Notes: generated by a model not told the origin, from the letters alone. 64,000 nucleotides of DNA from Candidatus Bathyarchaeota archaeon (GCA_018396705.1 JAGTQZ010000004.1:372001-436000), one strand, 5' to 3'. Numbered from the stretch's first letter, positions 18,080-27,498 are shown. Numbers and translations: made by a program.

Positions 18080-19489
18080 GTGGAAATGACGTTTTTGGAA
18101 TGTGTTTCGTGTGGTTCAAAGTTTGATGCTTTTCCACCAAAGTTTCTCTGTGGTAACTGTGGAGGCGTGCTGGAATACAAGTATGATTATGAACGGTTTA
18201 AAGTTACAAAGCTTACAGAGCGCTTTTACTTCTGGCGTTATAGACACTTTATGCCAGAAGTTAAAAATGTTGTCTCCATGGGTGAGGGCGGAACACCCCT
18301 CCACAAGGCGCATAGACTAACCGGAACCATCGGATTTGGAGATTTCTACTTTAAGGATGAAACACGCAATCCCACGAACTCTTTCAGGGATAGATGTGCG
18401 GCGCTTCTAGTCTCAAACGCTTTAGACTTAGGTTATAGATCAGTGGTTTGCGCTACAAATGGCAACCTTGGCGCTTCCCTGGCGGCCTACTGTGCAAAGT
18501 TTGGACTTGCATGTCATATAGTGGTCCCCAAAAATGTGGACATAGGAAAACTTGCCCAAATGCTCATTTACGATGCTATGATTGAAGAGTATGGTGAGAT
18601 AGTTGATGAAGCCTTAGAAAAAGCTGAAGAAATCGCAAAAGAAACAAGATGGTATCAATGCTCCGTTGAGCTGAATCCATTGGCTCTGGAGGCTCTCAAA
18701 ACCATAGCCTACGAAGTTTTCGAGCAGATAGGTGTCCCAGAATGGTTTATAGTTCCCATGGGAAGCGGCGGAACACTGTATGCTATATGGAAAGGATTCA
18801 GAGAACTTGAAAAAGCTGGTAAGATAAGCAAGCTGCCAAAGCTTGTTGGCGTTCAAGCTGAAGGATGTTCGCCAATAGTTAACGCCTATCTGCGAAAGAC
18901 CCATAAGCCAGTCTTAAAAGTGAAGCCTTCAACCCATGCCCTTGCAATTTTAGTAAAAAATCCAGCATATGGCATTTTAGCCTTAAATGCTATAAAAGAG
19001 TCGAAAGGCTTAGCGTTGGCTGTTTCCGACGAAGAAATATTCTTGGCGGAAAGAGAGATGGCAAAGTTTGAAGGCGTCTTCGCTGAACCAGCAAGCGCAG
19101 CCACTTACGCTGCTGCTAAAAAACTCATGAATCAAGGATTGATAGGCAGGATGGATAAGGTTGTGTGCTTAATAACAGGAAGCGGACTCAAAGCAACCGA
19201 AGTTCTGCAAGCTTTGACGAAGAAAAGAAAGACCGCAGTGGTTGGCTTAGAGCTAACCACAAAAGAGAAAATACTGAGAATTCTAAACGAAAAAGACGCA
19301 TATGGTTATGAATTATGGAAAAAGCTTGGTGAGGTCATGACAAGAGCGGCTGTCTATCAGCATTTAAAAGAGCTTTCAAGCAAGGGACTTATTACATGTT
19401 ACGAAAAGAATGGACGAAAGTTTTTTAAAATCACTAGCCGTGGATTAAAGGTTCTTCAAGCCTTTGACGACTTGAAACTTTTGCTTTGA
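18080..19489 (+). CDS. Threonine synthase-like protein lacking the PLP lysine, fused to a winged helix
   Basis: Residues 1-35 form a zinc-ribbon-like start (CVSCG ... CGNCG), 60-385 a fold-type II PLP-enzyme domain like threonine synthase (GEGGTPLHKA, CATNGNLGASLAAYCAKFGL, PMGSGGTLYA, CLITGSGLKATEV), and 395-469 a PadR/ArsR-like winged helix (RAAVYQHLKELSSKGLI). The motif normally reading NPTGSFKDR is NPTNSFRDR: residue 103, the Schiff-base lysine, is Arg (AGG at 18386-18388). Without that lysine normal PLP chemistry is not expected. A regulator that senses a metabolite through a dead enzyme fold is a reasonable guess. Confidence 0.8.
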   Translation: MEMTFLECVSCGSKFDAFPPKFLCGNCGGVLEYKYDYERFKVTKLTERFYFWRYRHFMPEVKNVVSMGEGGTPLHKAHRLTGTIGFGDFYFKDETRNPTNSFRDRCAALLVSNALDLGYRSVVCATNGNLGASLAAYCAKFGLACHIVVPKNVDIGKLAQMLIYDAMIEEYGEIVDEALEKAEEIAKETRWYQCSVELNPLALEALKTIAYEVFEQIGVPEWFIVPMGSGGTLYAIWKGFRELEKAGKISKLPKLVGVQAEGCSPIVNAYLRKTHKPVLKVKPSTHALAILVKNPAYGILALNAIKESKGLALAVSDEEIFLAEREMAKFEGVFAEPASAATYAAAKKLMNQGLIGRMDKVVCLITGSGLKATEVLQALTKKRKTAVVGLELTTKEKILRILNEKDAYGYELWKKLGEVMTRAAVYQHLKELSSKGLITCYEKNGRKFFKITSRGLKVLQAFDDLKLLL

Positions 19490-19527
19490 TTTTAAATTCG
19501 ACAGTAAATTAAAAATAGTCAAGTTGC

Positions 19528-19548
19528 AACTATACTATATACTAATGG
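19528..19548 (+). promoter_or_regulatory. TATA box of the ECF transporter gene
   Basis: TATACTATATAC at 19531-19542 is a good TATA box in an AT-rich gap. The predicted transcription start, about 25 bases downstream, falls near the ATG at 19561, so the transcript may be leaderless. Confidence 0.45.
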
Positions 19549-19551
19549 TTG

Positions 19552-20304
19552 ATGAGGCTGATGAAAAAGAAAAGTCTAACAAAACAATCCAGCATAACCG
19601 CTGTTTTCACAGCCCTTGTGTGTATAGCTACGGCCAGTTTTACGGTTTATGTGCCAAGCACCAAAGGCTACTTTAACATCGGTGAAACAATGGTTTACAT
19701 GGCAGCCATACTTTTCGGACCTTTCGTTGGTGCTTTTTCCGGTGGAGTCGGCTCCATGTTTGCCGACCTCCTACTGGGCTACTATTACTATGCACCGGCG
19801 ACGCTTATCATTAAAGCTGTTGAAGGATTCGTTACGGGTTTTCTTAGCAAAAAAGGACAAGGCATTGCTAAGGCGTATACCAAAAACGAACTAAGACTTT
19901 TCACGGTTCTAACGGGGGCTCTCGTCGGAGGGCTTGTAACTCTGGTAGGCTCACTATATTACAGTGGACTTGTTAAACTTTACTCCGGCATAGTTTCCGC
20001 CGAAAATCCGATGTCAACCCTCTTTATTCCGGCAAGCTTTTGGTCCGGAATAGGTGTGCTTGCATTCTTAATGATTTTGTTCATTGCGTTTATCTCCGAG
20101 CCAGAGTATGGTTTTACAATCATTTCGTGCGTTTCTGGGGGATTATTGATGGTTCTCGGCTACTTCCTCTACGAACAATTTTTCCTAGGCGTCTTCGCTA
20201 TAGCCGAAGTTCCCATAAACATCGGACAAATGACCATTGGGCTTATAATAGCCACGCCAATAGTGAGAGTTGTTAGGCATATACTGCCACAACTTAAAGG
20301 CTAA
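19552..20304 (+). CDS. ECF transporter S component
   Basis: About 250 residues with five to six hydrophobic helices. The N-terminal region SSITAVFTALVCIATASFTV and the GYFNIGETMVYMAAILFGPF segment match ECF-type S components of the HmpT/ThiW/riboflavin group, which bind a vitamin or precursor for import with an AT module. No energising A or T components are nearby, so it probably shares a general module encoded elsewhere. The substrate is not evident. ATG codons at 19552 and 19561 are both possible starts. Confidence 0.78.
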   Translation: MRLMKKKSLTKQSSITAVFTALVCIATASFTVYVPSTKGYFNIGETMVYMAAILFGPFVGAFSGGVGSMFADLLLGYYYYAPATLIIKAVEGFVTGFLSKKGQGIAKAYTKNELRLFTVLTGALVGGLVTLVGSLYYSGLVKLYSGIVSAENPMSTLFIPASFWSGIGVLAFLMILFIAFISEPEYGFTIISCVSGGLLMVLGYFLYEQFFLGVFAIAEVPINIGQMTIGLIIATPIVRVVRHILPQLKG

Positions 20305-20319
20305 AAGAAGGAACAAAAA

Positions 20320-21336
20320 ATGAAACTGCCCCCCGGAAAAGTCCCAGTGGAGATATTGAAGGATATAGTCTTCAAAAACCTTGGAGCGAAAAGACGCGAA
20401 GTAGTCCTGGGGCCTTCGGCCGGGTTTGACGGCGCAGTGATAGACACTGGCGATAAGTCCTTCATAGTTTCAATGGACCCAATAACTGGAGCTGTTGAAC
20501 GAATTGGGTGGCTTGCTGTTAACGTCAACGCCAACGACATTGCAACCTTTGGCGTTGAACCAGCTTTCTTCTCCTCTTGCATTCTCTTACCCGAGGAGGC
20601 TGATGAACAAATAGTTGAGGCTATATGCTCACAAATGGATGAAGCCTCGAAGAACCTTGGAATGGCAATCATAGGAGGACATTGCGAAGTTACGCCTGGG
20701 CTTACCAATCCAATTGTTATCGGCTGTGCCATGGGAATAACCGATAGAGGAAAATATGTGACGGCCGGAGGGGCAAAACCCGGCGACAAACTAATATTGA
20801 CAAAAAGCGCTGGAGTTGAGGGAACAGCTATCCTTGCAACAGAACGCTGTGAACTGCTTTTAAAAAGTGGCTTAAATGAAGAGATGGTTTATTCAGCTCA
20901 GAGGTTCTTTGAAAAAATAAGCATCGTAAAAGAGGCAATTCTGGCCTTCAAAACTGACGGCGTGAACGCTATGCATGATCCAACTGAAGGCGGTATTCTT
21001 GGTGGGATCCACGAAATGGCTGACGCTTCAAACTGCGGTGTTAAAATTTTTGAAGAAAAAATTCCAGTAGCAAAAGAAACTGTTGAAATTTGTAAATTCT
21101 TTGGAATAGACCCTTTACAGTTAATCGGCTCCGGAGCCTTACTCATAGCTTCAAAAAAGGGATACTCTGAAAAAATTGTCGAGGAGTTAAGGAAAAATCG
21201 TATAGAAGCTTCGATTATTGGAGAATTCTTAGCCCATAGACAACAGCGCTTCCTAGTGCGGAAGAACGGTAGTTTAGAGGCTATCCCTCGCCCCGAAAGT
21301 GATCACTTATGGCTTGCCTTAGCAAAATATAGATAA
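20320..21336 (+). CDS. AIR synthase-related protein (PurM/HypE-like)
   Basis: The 338-residue protein belongs to the PurM superfamily: SAGFDGAVIDTGDKSFIVSM, VNVNANDIATFGVEPAFF, GGHCEVTPGL, HDPTEGGILGGIHEMAD. It resembles HypE at 415-1482 but lacks the C-terminal PRIC, so it is not a hydrogenase maturation factor. Archaea often carry such uncharacterised ATP-dependent paralogues. It follows the ECF gene after 15 bases and is probably cotranscribed; a role in cofactor metabolism is only suggested by that. Confidence 0.75.
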   Translation: MKLPPGKVPVEILKDIVFKNLGAKRREVVLGPSAGFDGAVIDTGDKSFIVSMDPITGAVERIGWLAVNVNANDIATFGVEPAFFSSCILLPEEADEQIVEAICSQMDEASKNLGMAIIGGHCEVTPGLTNPIVIGCAMGITDRGKYVTAGGAKPGDKLILTKSAGVEGTAILATERCELLLKSGLNEEMVYSAQRFFEKISIVKEAILAFKTDGVNAMHDPTEGGILGGIHEMADASNCGVKIFEEKIPVAKETVEICKFFGIDPLQLIGSGALLIASKKGYSEKIVEELRKNRIEASIIGEFLAHRQQRFLVRKNGSLEAIPRPESDHLWLALAKYR

Positions 21337-21382
21337 ATTGGCAACAACAGCTTTAAAAAAGCAAAGTTATAAAAGAAAAAAC

Positions 21383-22351
21383 ATGCTCTCTCCGAGCTTC
21401 GGAAAAGTTTTCATAACCGGAGGAGCTGGCTTTATAGGAAGCCACCTAGTCGACAGATTGTGTGCAGAACATGTACCCGTAGTTGTTTTCGATAACTTAA
21501 GTGCGGGAAGTATTGAAAATATTAAAAGGTGGCTGGATGCACCGAACTTCCGTTTTGTTTTAGGTGATCTACTGTTTCCAGAAAAAATCTTGAAGTCTTT
21601 AAATGGTTGCGAAACGGTTTTTCATTTTGCAGCAAACCCAGAGGTCAAGATAAGCTCAGAAAATCCTAAAATTCACTACGAACAAAACGTGCTCGCAACC
21701 TTCAACTTACTAGAGGCAATTCGCAGAACAGACAGCGTTAAAACCCTAATTTTTGCTTCCACATCGACGGTTTACGGGGATGCCCAGCAAATTCCAACAC
21801 CTGAAAATTATGCCCCCTTAAAACCCATTTCTGTTTATGGCGCTTCCAAACTAGCTTCAGAAGCATTAATAATAAGCTACGCTTACAATTATGGATTCAA
21901 AGCGGTAATTTTTAGGCTTGCAAACATAGTTGGTTCCAGAGCGCGTCATGGAGTAATCTGCGACTTCATAAGGAAACTGAAAGAAAACCCGGAAAAGCTT
22001 GAAATACTTGGGGATGGTACCCAGAAAAAATCCTACTTGCATGTTGAAGACTGCGTGGACGCGATTTTATTTTGCATAAACCTAGTCCATAGAAAAGCGG
22101 AAATTTTTAATGTCGGATCGGAAGACCAAATAACCGTCAAGGAAATTGCGGATATTGTCTGTAGAAAAATGGGATTAAACAACGTCAAATACATGTTTAC
22201 AGGTGGCGTTGAGGGAGGGCGAGGGTGGAAAGGAGACGTAAAATTTATGCTCCTAGATATTGATAAAATTAAAAAATTAGGTTGGAAACCTAAACTAAAC
22301 AGCTATCAAGCAGTAGAAAAGGCTGCAGAGGAGATCCTGAAGGATGAATAA
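21383..22351 (+). CDS. NAD-dependent nucleotide-sugar epimerase/dehydratase
   Basis: A 322-residue extended SDR enzyme. The N-terminal Rossmann motif FITGGAGFIGSHLVDRL binds NAD, a Ser/Thr-rich ASTSTVYGD strand and YGASK supply the catalytic Ser/Tyr/Lys, and LHVEDCVDAI is typical of UDP-glucose 4-epimerases. ATG at 21383 is chosen; a TTG at 21338 would add 15 residues without family similarity. It precedes a GT2 gene, so it likely supplies a nucleotide sugar for surface glycans. Confidence 0.85.
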   Translation: MLSPSFGKVFITGGAGFIGSHLVDRLCAEHVPVVVFDNLSAGSIENIKRWLDAPNFRFVLGDLLFPEKILKSLNGCETVFHFAANPEVKISSENPKIHYEQNVLATFNLLEAIRRTDSVKTLIFASTSTVYGDAQQIPTPENYAPLKPISVYGASKLASEALIISYAYNYGFKAVIFRLANIVGSRARHGVICDFIRKLKENPEKLEILGDGTQKKSYLHVEDCVDAILFCINLVHRKAEIFNVGSEDQITVKEIADIVCRKMGLNNVKYMFTGGVEGGRGWKGDVKFMLLDIDKIKKLGWKPKLNSYQAVEKAAEEILKDE

Positions 22352-22371
22352 AACCCTGTGAAGGAATAAGG

Positions 22372-23430
22372 TTGAGGGAAGAAGAAAATAGAATTCCAAA
22401 AGTTTCGGTTATAATTCCCGTAAAGAATGGAGCAGCTAAAATAAAGGACTTACTAGATTCCCTAATGCAGGTTGATTATGACAAAGACAAGCTTGAAATA
22501 ATAGTTGTTGACGGAGACTCAACAGATGGTACAAAAGAAATAGTCTCTAAATATCCTGTAAGACTCTTGGTGGAAAAGAAGCCGGGGGTTAACACTGCAA
22601 GAAACACGGGAATAAAAAACAGCACAGGAGAAATCATAGCCTTTACGGATCACGACTGCGTTGTTCCAAAGGATTGGATCAAGAAAATAGTTGAAAACCT
22701 TCAAGACTCTGAAGTTGGATGCGTTGGCGGCCAAATTTTAAGATATGGCGACGATTTCTTTTCCCGTTATGCTGATGAAAGCATAATCCCAGTGATGCGA
22801 ATTTTCAAAAAGGAAATAGTTTTAAACAAAATAAGCTCTCCCGCATATTATCCAGTTGGATGCAACTTTGCCGTTAAAAGGGAGGCCGTTGAAAAAACTG
22901 GATTTTTTGATGAGAGATTTGAATATGGCTTTGACGAGTTGGAGTTTGCCGAAAGAGTTTGCGAGAAGGGATATAAAATACTGTTAACTCCGGAAATAAC
23001 GGTTAAACATAAGCATCGCTCTAGTTTTTCAGAACTCATTAAACAAGCTTTCCGTTATGGGCAAGGAGGCGGCTTAGTGCCAAAAATCAAGGGGGTTGAC
23101 AGCATTTTATCTATATGGGTTTTATTTAGTATTGCTGCTTTTTCACTTTGGTTTTTTGTAGTTTTATCTCTGACTATTTACATAGTCTTGACGTGGTCAA
23201 CGGAATTCCTATCACCATTACTTGCTCTCCTATTTTTCCCAATTGTTGGGCTTATGGCGTTGTACGCTTACAGAACATTTCACCTAGGGGACGGAATGTA
23301 CATGCGTATATTAGCTTATCCATTTGTGGATGTCGCGCGTTCTCTGGCTTTCGTGGCTGGAGTGATGCAGCGTTTATTGAAACCGGCTGGGCATAATGCA
23401 TCCGCAAAGGCTTTCAATTTAAAAGGTTAG
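22372..23430 (+). CDS. GT2 glycosyltransferase with C-terminal membrane helices
   Basis: The 352-residue protein has a GT-A domain (VSVIIPVKNGAAKIKDLLDS, VDGDSTDGTKEI, metal site FTDHDCVV, GFFDERFEYGFDELEFAERV) and two or three hydrophobic helices between residues 245 and 335. It starts with TTG at 22372 after AAGGAATAAGG. Paired with the epimerase upstream it probably adds a sugar to a lipid-linked or protein-linked glycan. Confidence 0.82.
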   Translation: MREEENRIPKVSVIIPVKNGAAKIKDLLDSLMQVDYDKDKLEIIVVDGDSTDGTKEIVSKYPVRLLVEKKPGVNTARNTGIKNSTGEIIAFTDHDCVVPKDWIKKIVENLQDSEVGCVGGQILRYGDDFFSRYADESIIPVMRIFKKEIVLNKISSPAYYPVGCNFAVKREAVEKTGFFDERFEYGFDELEFAERVCEKGYKILLTPEITVKHKHRSSFSELIKQAFRYGQGGGLVPKIKGVDSILSIWVLFSIAAFSLWFFVVLSLTIYIVLTWSTEFLSPLLALLFFPIVGLMALYAYRTFHLGDGMYMRILAYPFVDVARSLAFVAGVMQRLLKPAGHNASAKAFNLKG

Positions 23431-23495
23431 ACATTAGAAATGGAAAACCTAAATTGGGTCTCCAAACATTGTAAGTGAGTGTAGGTTGGTTGGCA

Positions 23496-23870
23496 ATGGT
23501 GGAAAAAGAAGATCCTGTTAAGCTACATAAAGATGGAAACACTCTTTACGAACTTGGCAAGTACGAAGAGGCGAAAGCAAATTTTCTGCAAGCATCAGAG
23601 CTTTACCAGAAGGCAAACAACTTTTTTGATGCAGCTTACTCGCTTTTCAAGGCTGGTGAATGTGCTTTCATGTTAAAAGACTATGAAAAAGCTGCTGAGC
23701 ATTTCCTAAAATCCGCAGACCTTTCATTCAACAAAGGTTTTGACAGGTTCGGAGTAAGCGCATTAGAGTATGCAAAGGACTGCTACAAAGTGTTGATGCA
23801 AAAAGAGAAAGTTGAGGAACTGGAGAAAAAGATAAGGGAGATTAAAGCTCGGCTGGAAGAATCCTTCTAA
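23496..23870 (+). CDS. TPR-repeat protein
   Basis: A 124-residue helical protein with about three tetratricopeptide-like repeats (DGNTLYELGKYEEAKANFLQ, SLFKAGECAFMLKDYEKAAE) and a C-terminal coiled coil. TPR proteins act as protein-binding adaptors. The ATG at 23496 is preferred to a GTG at 23475. It lies 88 bases before the ligase gene, but a likely regulatory gap separates them. Confidence 0.7.
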   Translation: MVEKEDPVKLHKDGNTLYELGKYEEAKANFLQASELYQKANNFFDAAYSLFKAGECAFMLKDYEKAAEHFLKSADLSFNKGFDRFGVSALEYAKDCYKVLMQKEKVEELEKKIREIKARLEESF

Positions 23871-23958
23871 AACTTACGCTCCACTTTTTCCTTTAGGCTA
23901 CCGTAGCCTTATCTAAGAGGGCATATAAATCTTTCATGAAGCATGTAAAGGGTGAGTT

Positions 23959-25677
23959 ATGCCCACCCCTTTTAGGAACCTTGCGGAATTATGTGAAAAA
24001 CTAGAAGGCATGAAAAAACGAACCCACATGATCAGCCTAGCTTCTTATTTTCTAAAATCTCTAGAACCCGAAGAGGTTGAGCCCGCTGTTTCAATGATTT
24101 TAGGAAACGCGCTTCCTAAAAGTAGCCAGCAAACTCTAGAAGTAAGCTGGGCTACCATAAGCGAAATAATCAAGCGCATAACCAGAGTTAGCCGGGAAGT
24201 TTTCACAGAAGCCTTCAGCAAAACTGGCGATGTTGGCTCGGCTGCAAAAATTGTATTTGAAAAAAGCAAGGTTAAGAGGCAAGTGTCTCTGTTCAAAAGA
24301 ACTTTAACGATAATGGATGTTAGGAAAAGTTTTGAAGCCATAGCAGAGGCCACCGGCCCTGGCTCTAGAGAAAAAAAGGAGCGCTTGTTAGAAGCGTTGT
24401 TGAGTTCAGCATCTCCTCTCGAAGTCAAATACTTAGTTAAAATAATTATCGGGGAAATGCGGACCGGCCTCCAAGAGGGCCTAATGGAACAAGCAGTTTC
24501 CGAGGCATTCCATGTTCCGGTTGATGTCATTCGAAAAGCCAGTATGACATTGGGCGACATTGGAACTGTGGCGTCGATGGCTAAAACCCAAGGAAAAGAA
24601 GGTCTTTTAAAAGTAAGCCTCATGGTTTTTAGGCCTGTTAAACTTATGTTGGCGCAAACAGCCGCCAGTGTGGCGGAAGCCCTTAAAGAGCACGGTGGAA
24701 AAACAGCTTTCGAATATAAGCTTGACGGCGCCAGAGTTCAAATTCATAAGGAAGGCGGAATTGTCAAAATTTACAGCCGCAGGTTAACGGATGTCACTGA
24801 AAGCCTTCCAGAAATAGCTGAAATTGTCAAAAAGAACGTGAAAGCTCAAAGCGCCATTTTGGAGGGCGAAGTCATAGCCGTCGACGGCAAGGGCAACCCA
24901 TTACCTTTCCAACATTTAATGCGAAGATTTAAAAGAATCCACGGAATTGAAGGGGCAGCCTCAGCCATACCGGTTAAACTCTTCCTTTTCGACATCCTAT
25001 ACTTAAATGGGCAAAACTTAACAATACTTCCATATCTCCAGAGGAGACAAATTTTAGCCGAAAGCGTCGGCGAAATCTCTTTAACAAGGCAAATAATAAC
25101 CGACAGTGTTAAAGAAGCCGAACAATTTCTTAAAGAAGCCACGAGTTCCGGCCATGAAGGGCTCATGGCTAAAAAAGTTGACAGCAAATATATGCCCGGG
25201 ATACGTGGAAAACGTTGGCTCAAGATAAAGCCGACGCTTCCCCCACTTGATCTGGTAATCGTTGCAGCGGAATATGGCTACGGAAGAAGGCGTGAATGGC
25301 TGTCAGACTATTATCTTGCAGCGCGAGATAACAATACTGGCGAGTTCTTGATTGTAGGTAAAACTTTCAAGGGGCTAACAGATGCGGAAATCATTGAAAT
25401 GACAGAACGTCTCAAAGCATTGGCAATTAAAGAAGAACCTAGAAGAGTTTTTGTGGTTCCAAAACTAGTTGTGGAAGTAGCCTACAACGAAATTCAAAGA
25501 AGCCCAAAATATAAATGCGGTATGGCATTGCGGTTCGCGCGGATAACCCGCATACGAGACGATAAAACTGCCGAGGAAGCTGACACTATACAGCGGGTTA
25601 GAGAAATCTACGAGAGCCAATTCTCTAAAAAAGGTAATATAAACTTGAAAACCATAAATACGCTTCGGGTTGATTGA
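23959..25677 (+). CDS. lig: ATP-dependent DNA ligase
   Basis: The 572-residue replicative ligase of archaea/eukaryotes has an N-terminal DNA-binding domain (residues 1-200), an adenylation domain with motif I EYKLDGARVQIHK (lysine 254 takes the AMP), motif III-like ILEGEVIA, and an OB domain ending near residue 560. Length matches archaeal LigI proteins. It seals nicks in replication and repair. The start follows AAAGGGTGAG. Confidence 0.95.
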   Translation: MPTPFRNLAELCEKLEGMKKRTHMISLASYFLKSLEPEEVEPAVSMILGNALPKSSQQTLEVSWATISEIIKRITRVSREVFTEAFSKTGDVGSAAKIVFEKSKVKRQVSLFKRTLTIMDVRKSFEAIAEATGPGSREKKERLLEALLSSASPLEVKYLVKIIIGEMRTGLQEGLMEQAVSEAFHVPVDVIRKASMTLGDIGTVASMAKTQGKEGLLKVSLMVFRPVKLMLAQTAASVAEALKEHGGKTAFEYKLDGARVQIHKEGGIVKIYSRRLTDVTESLPEIAEIVKKNVKAQSAILEGEVIAVDGKGNPLPFQHLMRRFKRIHGIEGAASAIPVKLFLFDILYLNGQNLTILPYLQRRQILAESVGEISLTRQIITDSVKEAEQFLKEATSSGHEGLMAKKVDSKYMPGIRGKRWLKIKPTLPPLDLVIVAAEYGYGRRREWLSDYYLAARDNNTGEFLIVGKTFKGLTDAEIIEMTERLKALAIKEEPRRVFVVPKLVVEVAYNEIQRSPKYKCGMALRFARITRIRDDKTAEEADTIQRVREIYESQFSKKGNINLKTINTLRVD

Positions 25678-25678
25678 A

Positions 25679-26722
25679 ATGGCAAAACCAAGAAGGCCTA
25701 AAATCTCTTACAATGAATTTTACAGTCGACAACTCGTCTTAAAAGAGCTCGGCCCGCAGGGACAAGAAAAGCTTGCAAAATCCAAAGTTGCTGTTGTAGG
25801 CCTCGGCGGCCTTGGCACAGTTTCGGCGCTTTACCTAACATTGGCTGGTGTTGGATACCTGCGCATAATAGACCAAGATACTGTTGAGCCCCACAATTTG
25901 CATAGACAAGTTTTGTACACTGCAAAAGATTTAGGTTATCCGAAGGCTGAGGTTTCAGCGAAACGGCTTATGGAAAGAAACCCTTTCATAGAGGTTGAGG
26001 CAATTCCTGAAAACGTGAATGCGGATAATGTTGAAAAACTTTTAAACGGTGTTGACTGCGTCGTTGACGGTTTAGATAACATTCGAACCCGTTATATCGT
26101 TAACCGTGCATGTGTGAAACTAAAGATTCCATATGTTTTTGGAGCAGCAATAGGCGTTGAAGGAAATATCTCAGTTTTTGCGCCTCCGGAGACACCATGC
26201 CTAGAATGTGTTTTACCAAACATTGACGACAGCACTATTCCCACGTGCGATGTCAGAGGCGTGCTTGGAGCGACACCGGGCATAATAGGCACGATGGAAG
26301 CCATGGAAGCCTTAAAGCTTTTGGCAGGCATAGGCGAACCCCTAAAAGGCAAACTCATGATATGCGATTTCAACGACATGTACTTTACCACAATAGAAAT
26401 CAACAAAAGGCCGGGTTGCCCGGCGTGCAAAGGCGAAGCAACAACTCATAAAATTCGAGAAAAATTAGTTTGGCTGTGTGGAAGAAACACAGTCAACATA
26501 AATCCGGAAAAACCATTAAAAATAAACATGGAAACCATTCATGCAAAGCTAAAGGAAAACTTCAAAATTCGACTAAAATCCTCAATGGCAATAGTCTTCG
26601 CCTACCAGAAATATGAGATAACCCTATTCAACCATGGAAGAATGTTAATAAAAAACGTGCCAGACGAAGAAACAGCAACAAAGATATACCAAGAAATCAA
26701 ACAGAAAATTGGATTAAACTGA
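25679..26722 (+). CDS. E1-like activating enzyme (ThiF/MoeB/UbaA family)
   Basis: A 347-residue protein with the adenylation fold: nucleotide-binding VAVVGLGGLGTVSALYL, HNLHRQVLYT, a probable catalytic cysteine in PTCDVRGVLG, and two zinc-binding pairs CLEC and CPAC. It would adenylate the C-terminus of a ubiquitin-like sulfur carrier (SAMP/MoaD/ThiS type) for tRNA thiolation or cofactor synthesis. The C-terminal 100 residues look like an extra domain, not part of minimal MoeB. It begins one base after the ligase stop; no carrier gene is adjacent. Confidence 0.83.
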   Translation: MAKPRRPKISYNEFYSRQLVLKELGPQGQEKLAKSKVAVVGLGGLGTVSALYLTLAGVGYLRIIDQDTVEPHNLHRQVLYTAKDLGYPKAEVSAKRLMERNPFIEVEAIPENVNADNVEKLLNGVDCVVDGLDNIRTRYIVNRACVKLKIPYVFGAAIGVEGNISVFAPPETPCLECVLPNIDDSTIPTCDVRGVLGATPGIIGTMEAMEALKLLAGIGEPLKGKLMICDFNDMYFTTIEINKRPGCPACKGEATTHKIREKLVWLCGRNTVNINPEKPLKINMETIHAKLKENFKIRLKSSMAIVFAYQKYEITLFNHGRMLIKNVPDEETATKIYQEIKQKIGLN

Positions 26723-26738
26723 ATTTTCTGTACGAAAA

Positions 26739-27245
26739 CTATAGTAGTGTTAACACAGCGGCTATTATTAGCGCCACTGTTAATGTGAGGATTGGTTCAG
26801 GCATCCTACTTACACTTATTGGGAATATAAACGGAACCTTTTGCTTATATTGTCGATACTCTTTTCCATGCTTGTTTAAGAGGCATCGCTCCTCGTAGCT
26901 CGCCAGCAAGCAGTAGCCCAAAACCTCAATCAGCCACATTAAAAGGACTTTAGGCTCCATTCCCGACCATTGTATAGACATTATAGTTAACCCTAAAGTC
27001 ATAACGATAATTCCAAAGTATTGAGGATGTCTGACAACTGAATAGAGTCCGCTGGTTAAAAGCCGCTTTCGCCTCATCCTCAACATCTGAATAAAAGCCG
27101 TTAAGAATATTATCAAACCAACCAGCGCAACAACCCTTCCAAACATTATCCTCGGTTCAAAAAGGAAAAGGTAAAATTGCGGTTCTCTAAATTCCGGAAT
27201 ACTCCAAAAGAATCCAAATACATAAAATACCAATGGAAAAACCAT
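26739..27245 (-). CDS. ICMT/PEMT-like membrane methyltransferase
   Basis: A 168-residue membrane protein. SGLYSVVRHPQYFG followed by an EE-containing segment and HGKEYRQYKQKVPF is the SAM-binding signature of isoprenylcysteine carboxyl methyltransferase and related phospholipid methyltransferases. At least four hydrophobic helices. The N-terminus seems short: a different frame just upstream (to 27352) encodes a hydrophobic segment that could be the missing N-terminus, so a frameshift at the T5 run near 27237-27241 is possible. Confidence 0.72.
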   Translation of the reverse strand: MVFPLVFYVFGFFWSIPEFREPQFYLFLFEPRIMFGRVVALVGLIIFLTAFIQMLRMRRKRLLTSGLYSVVRHPQYFGIIVMTLGLTIMSIQWSGMEPKVLLMWLIEVLGYCLLASYEERCLLNKHGKEYRQYKQKVPFIFPISVSRMPEPILTLTVALIIAAVLTLL

Positions 27246-27498
27246 AAGGCCATACCAAGACCTGACACGGGTACATACTGAAATAAAAAGAGAAAAGCCG
27301 AAGTCAAAACCTCGATTAAACGCCTAAGCTTCCCTTCTAACACGCGAGACATACAAATCCAACGATAACATCCTTCAGTAAAAACATAAAAATCTACACA
27401 TTAGAACATCACCAAGCACAATTGACACTCCATCATCACCGTCAACAGAATTAACAAAATTTATTACCCAAAGATCGCTTTAAAACCATATAAATAAC

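Noticed and set aside
20320-21336. Second hypE gene
   Set aside because: It is in the same superfamily but lacks the terminal PRIC cysteine needed for carbamoyl transfer, so it is called AIR synthase-related only.
24045-24623. 192-residue antisense frame inside the DNA ligase gene
   Set aside because: It overlaps a well supported conserved gene and shows no domain or ribosome binding site.
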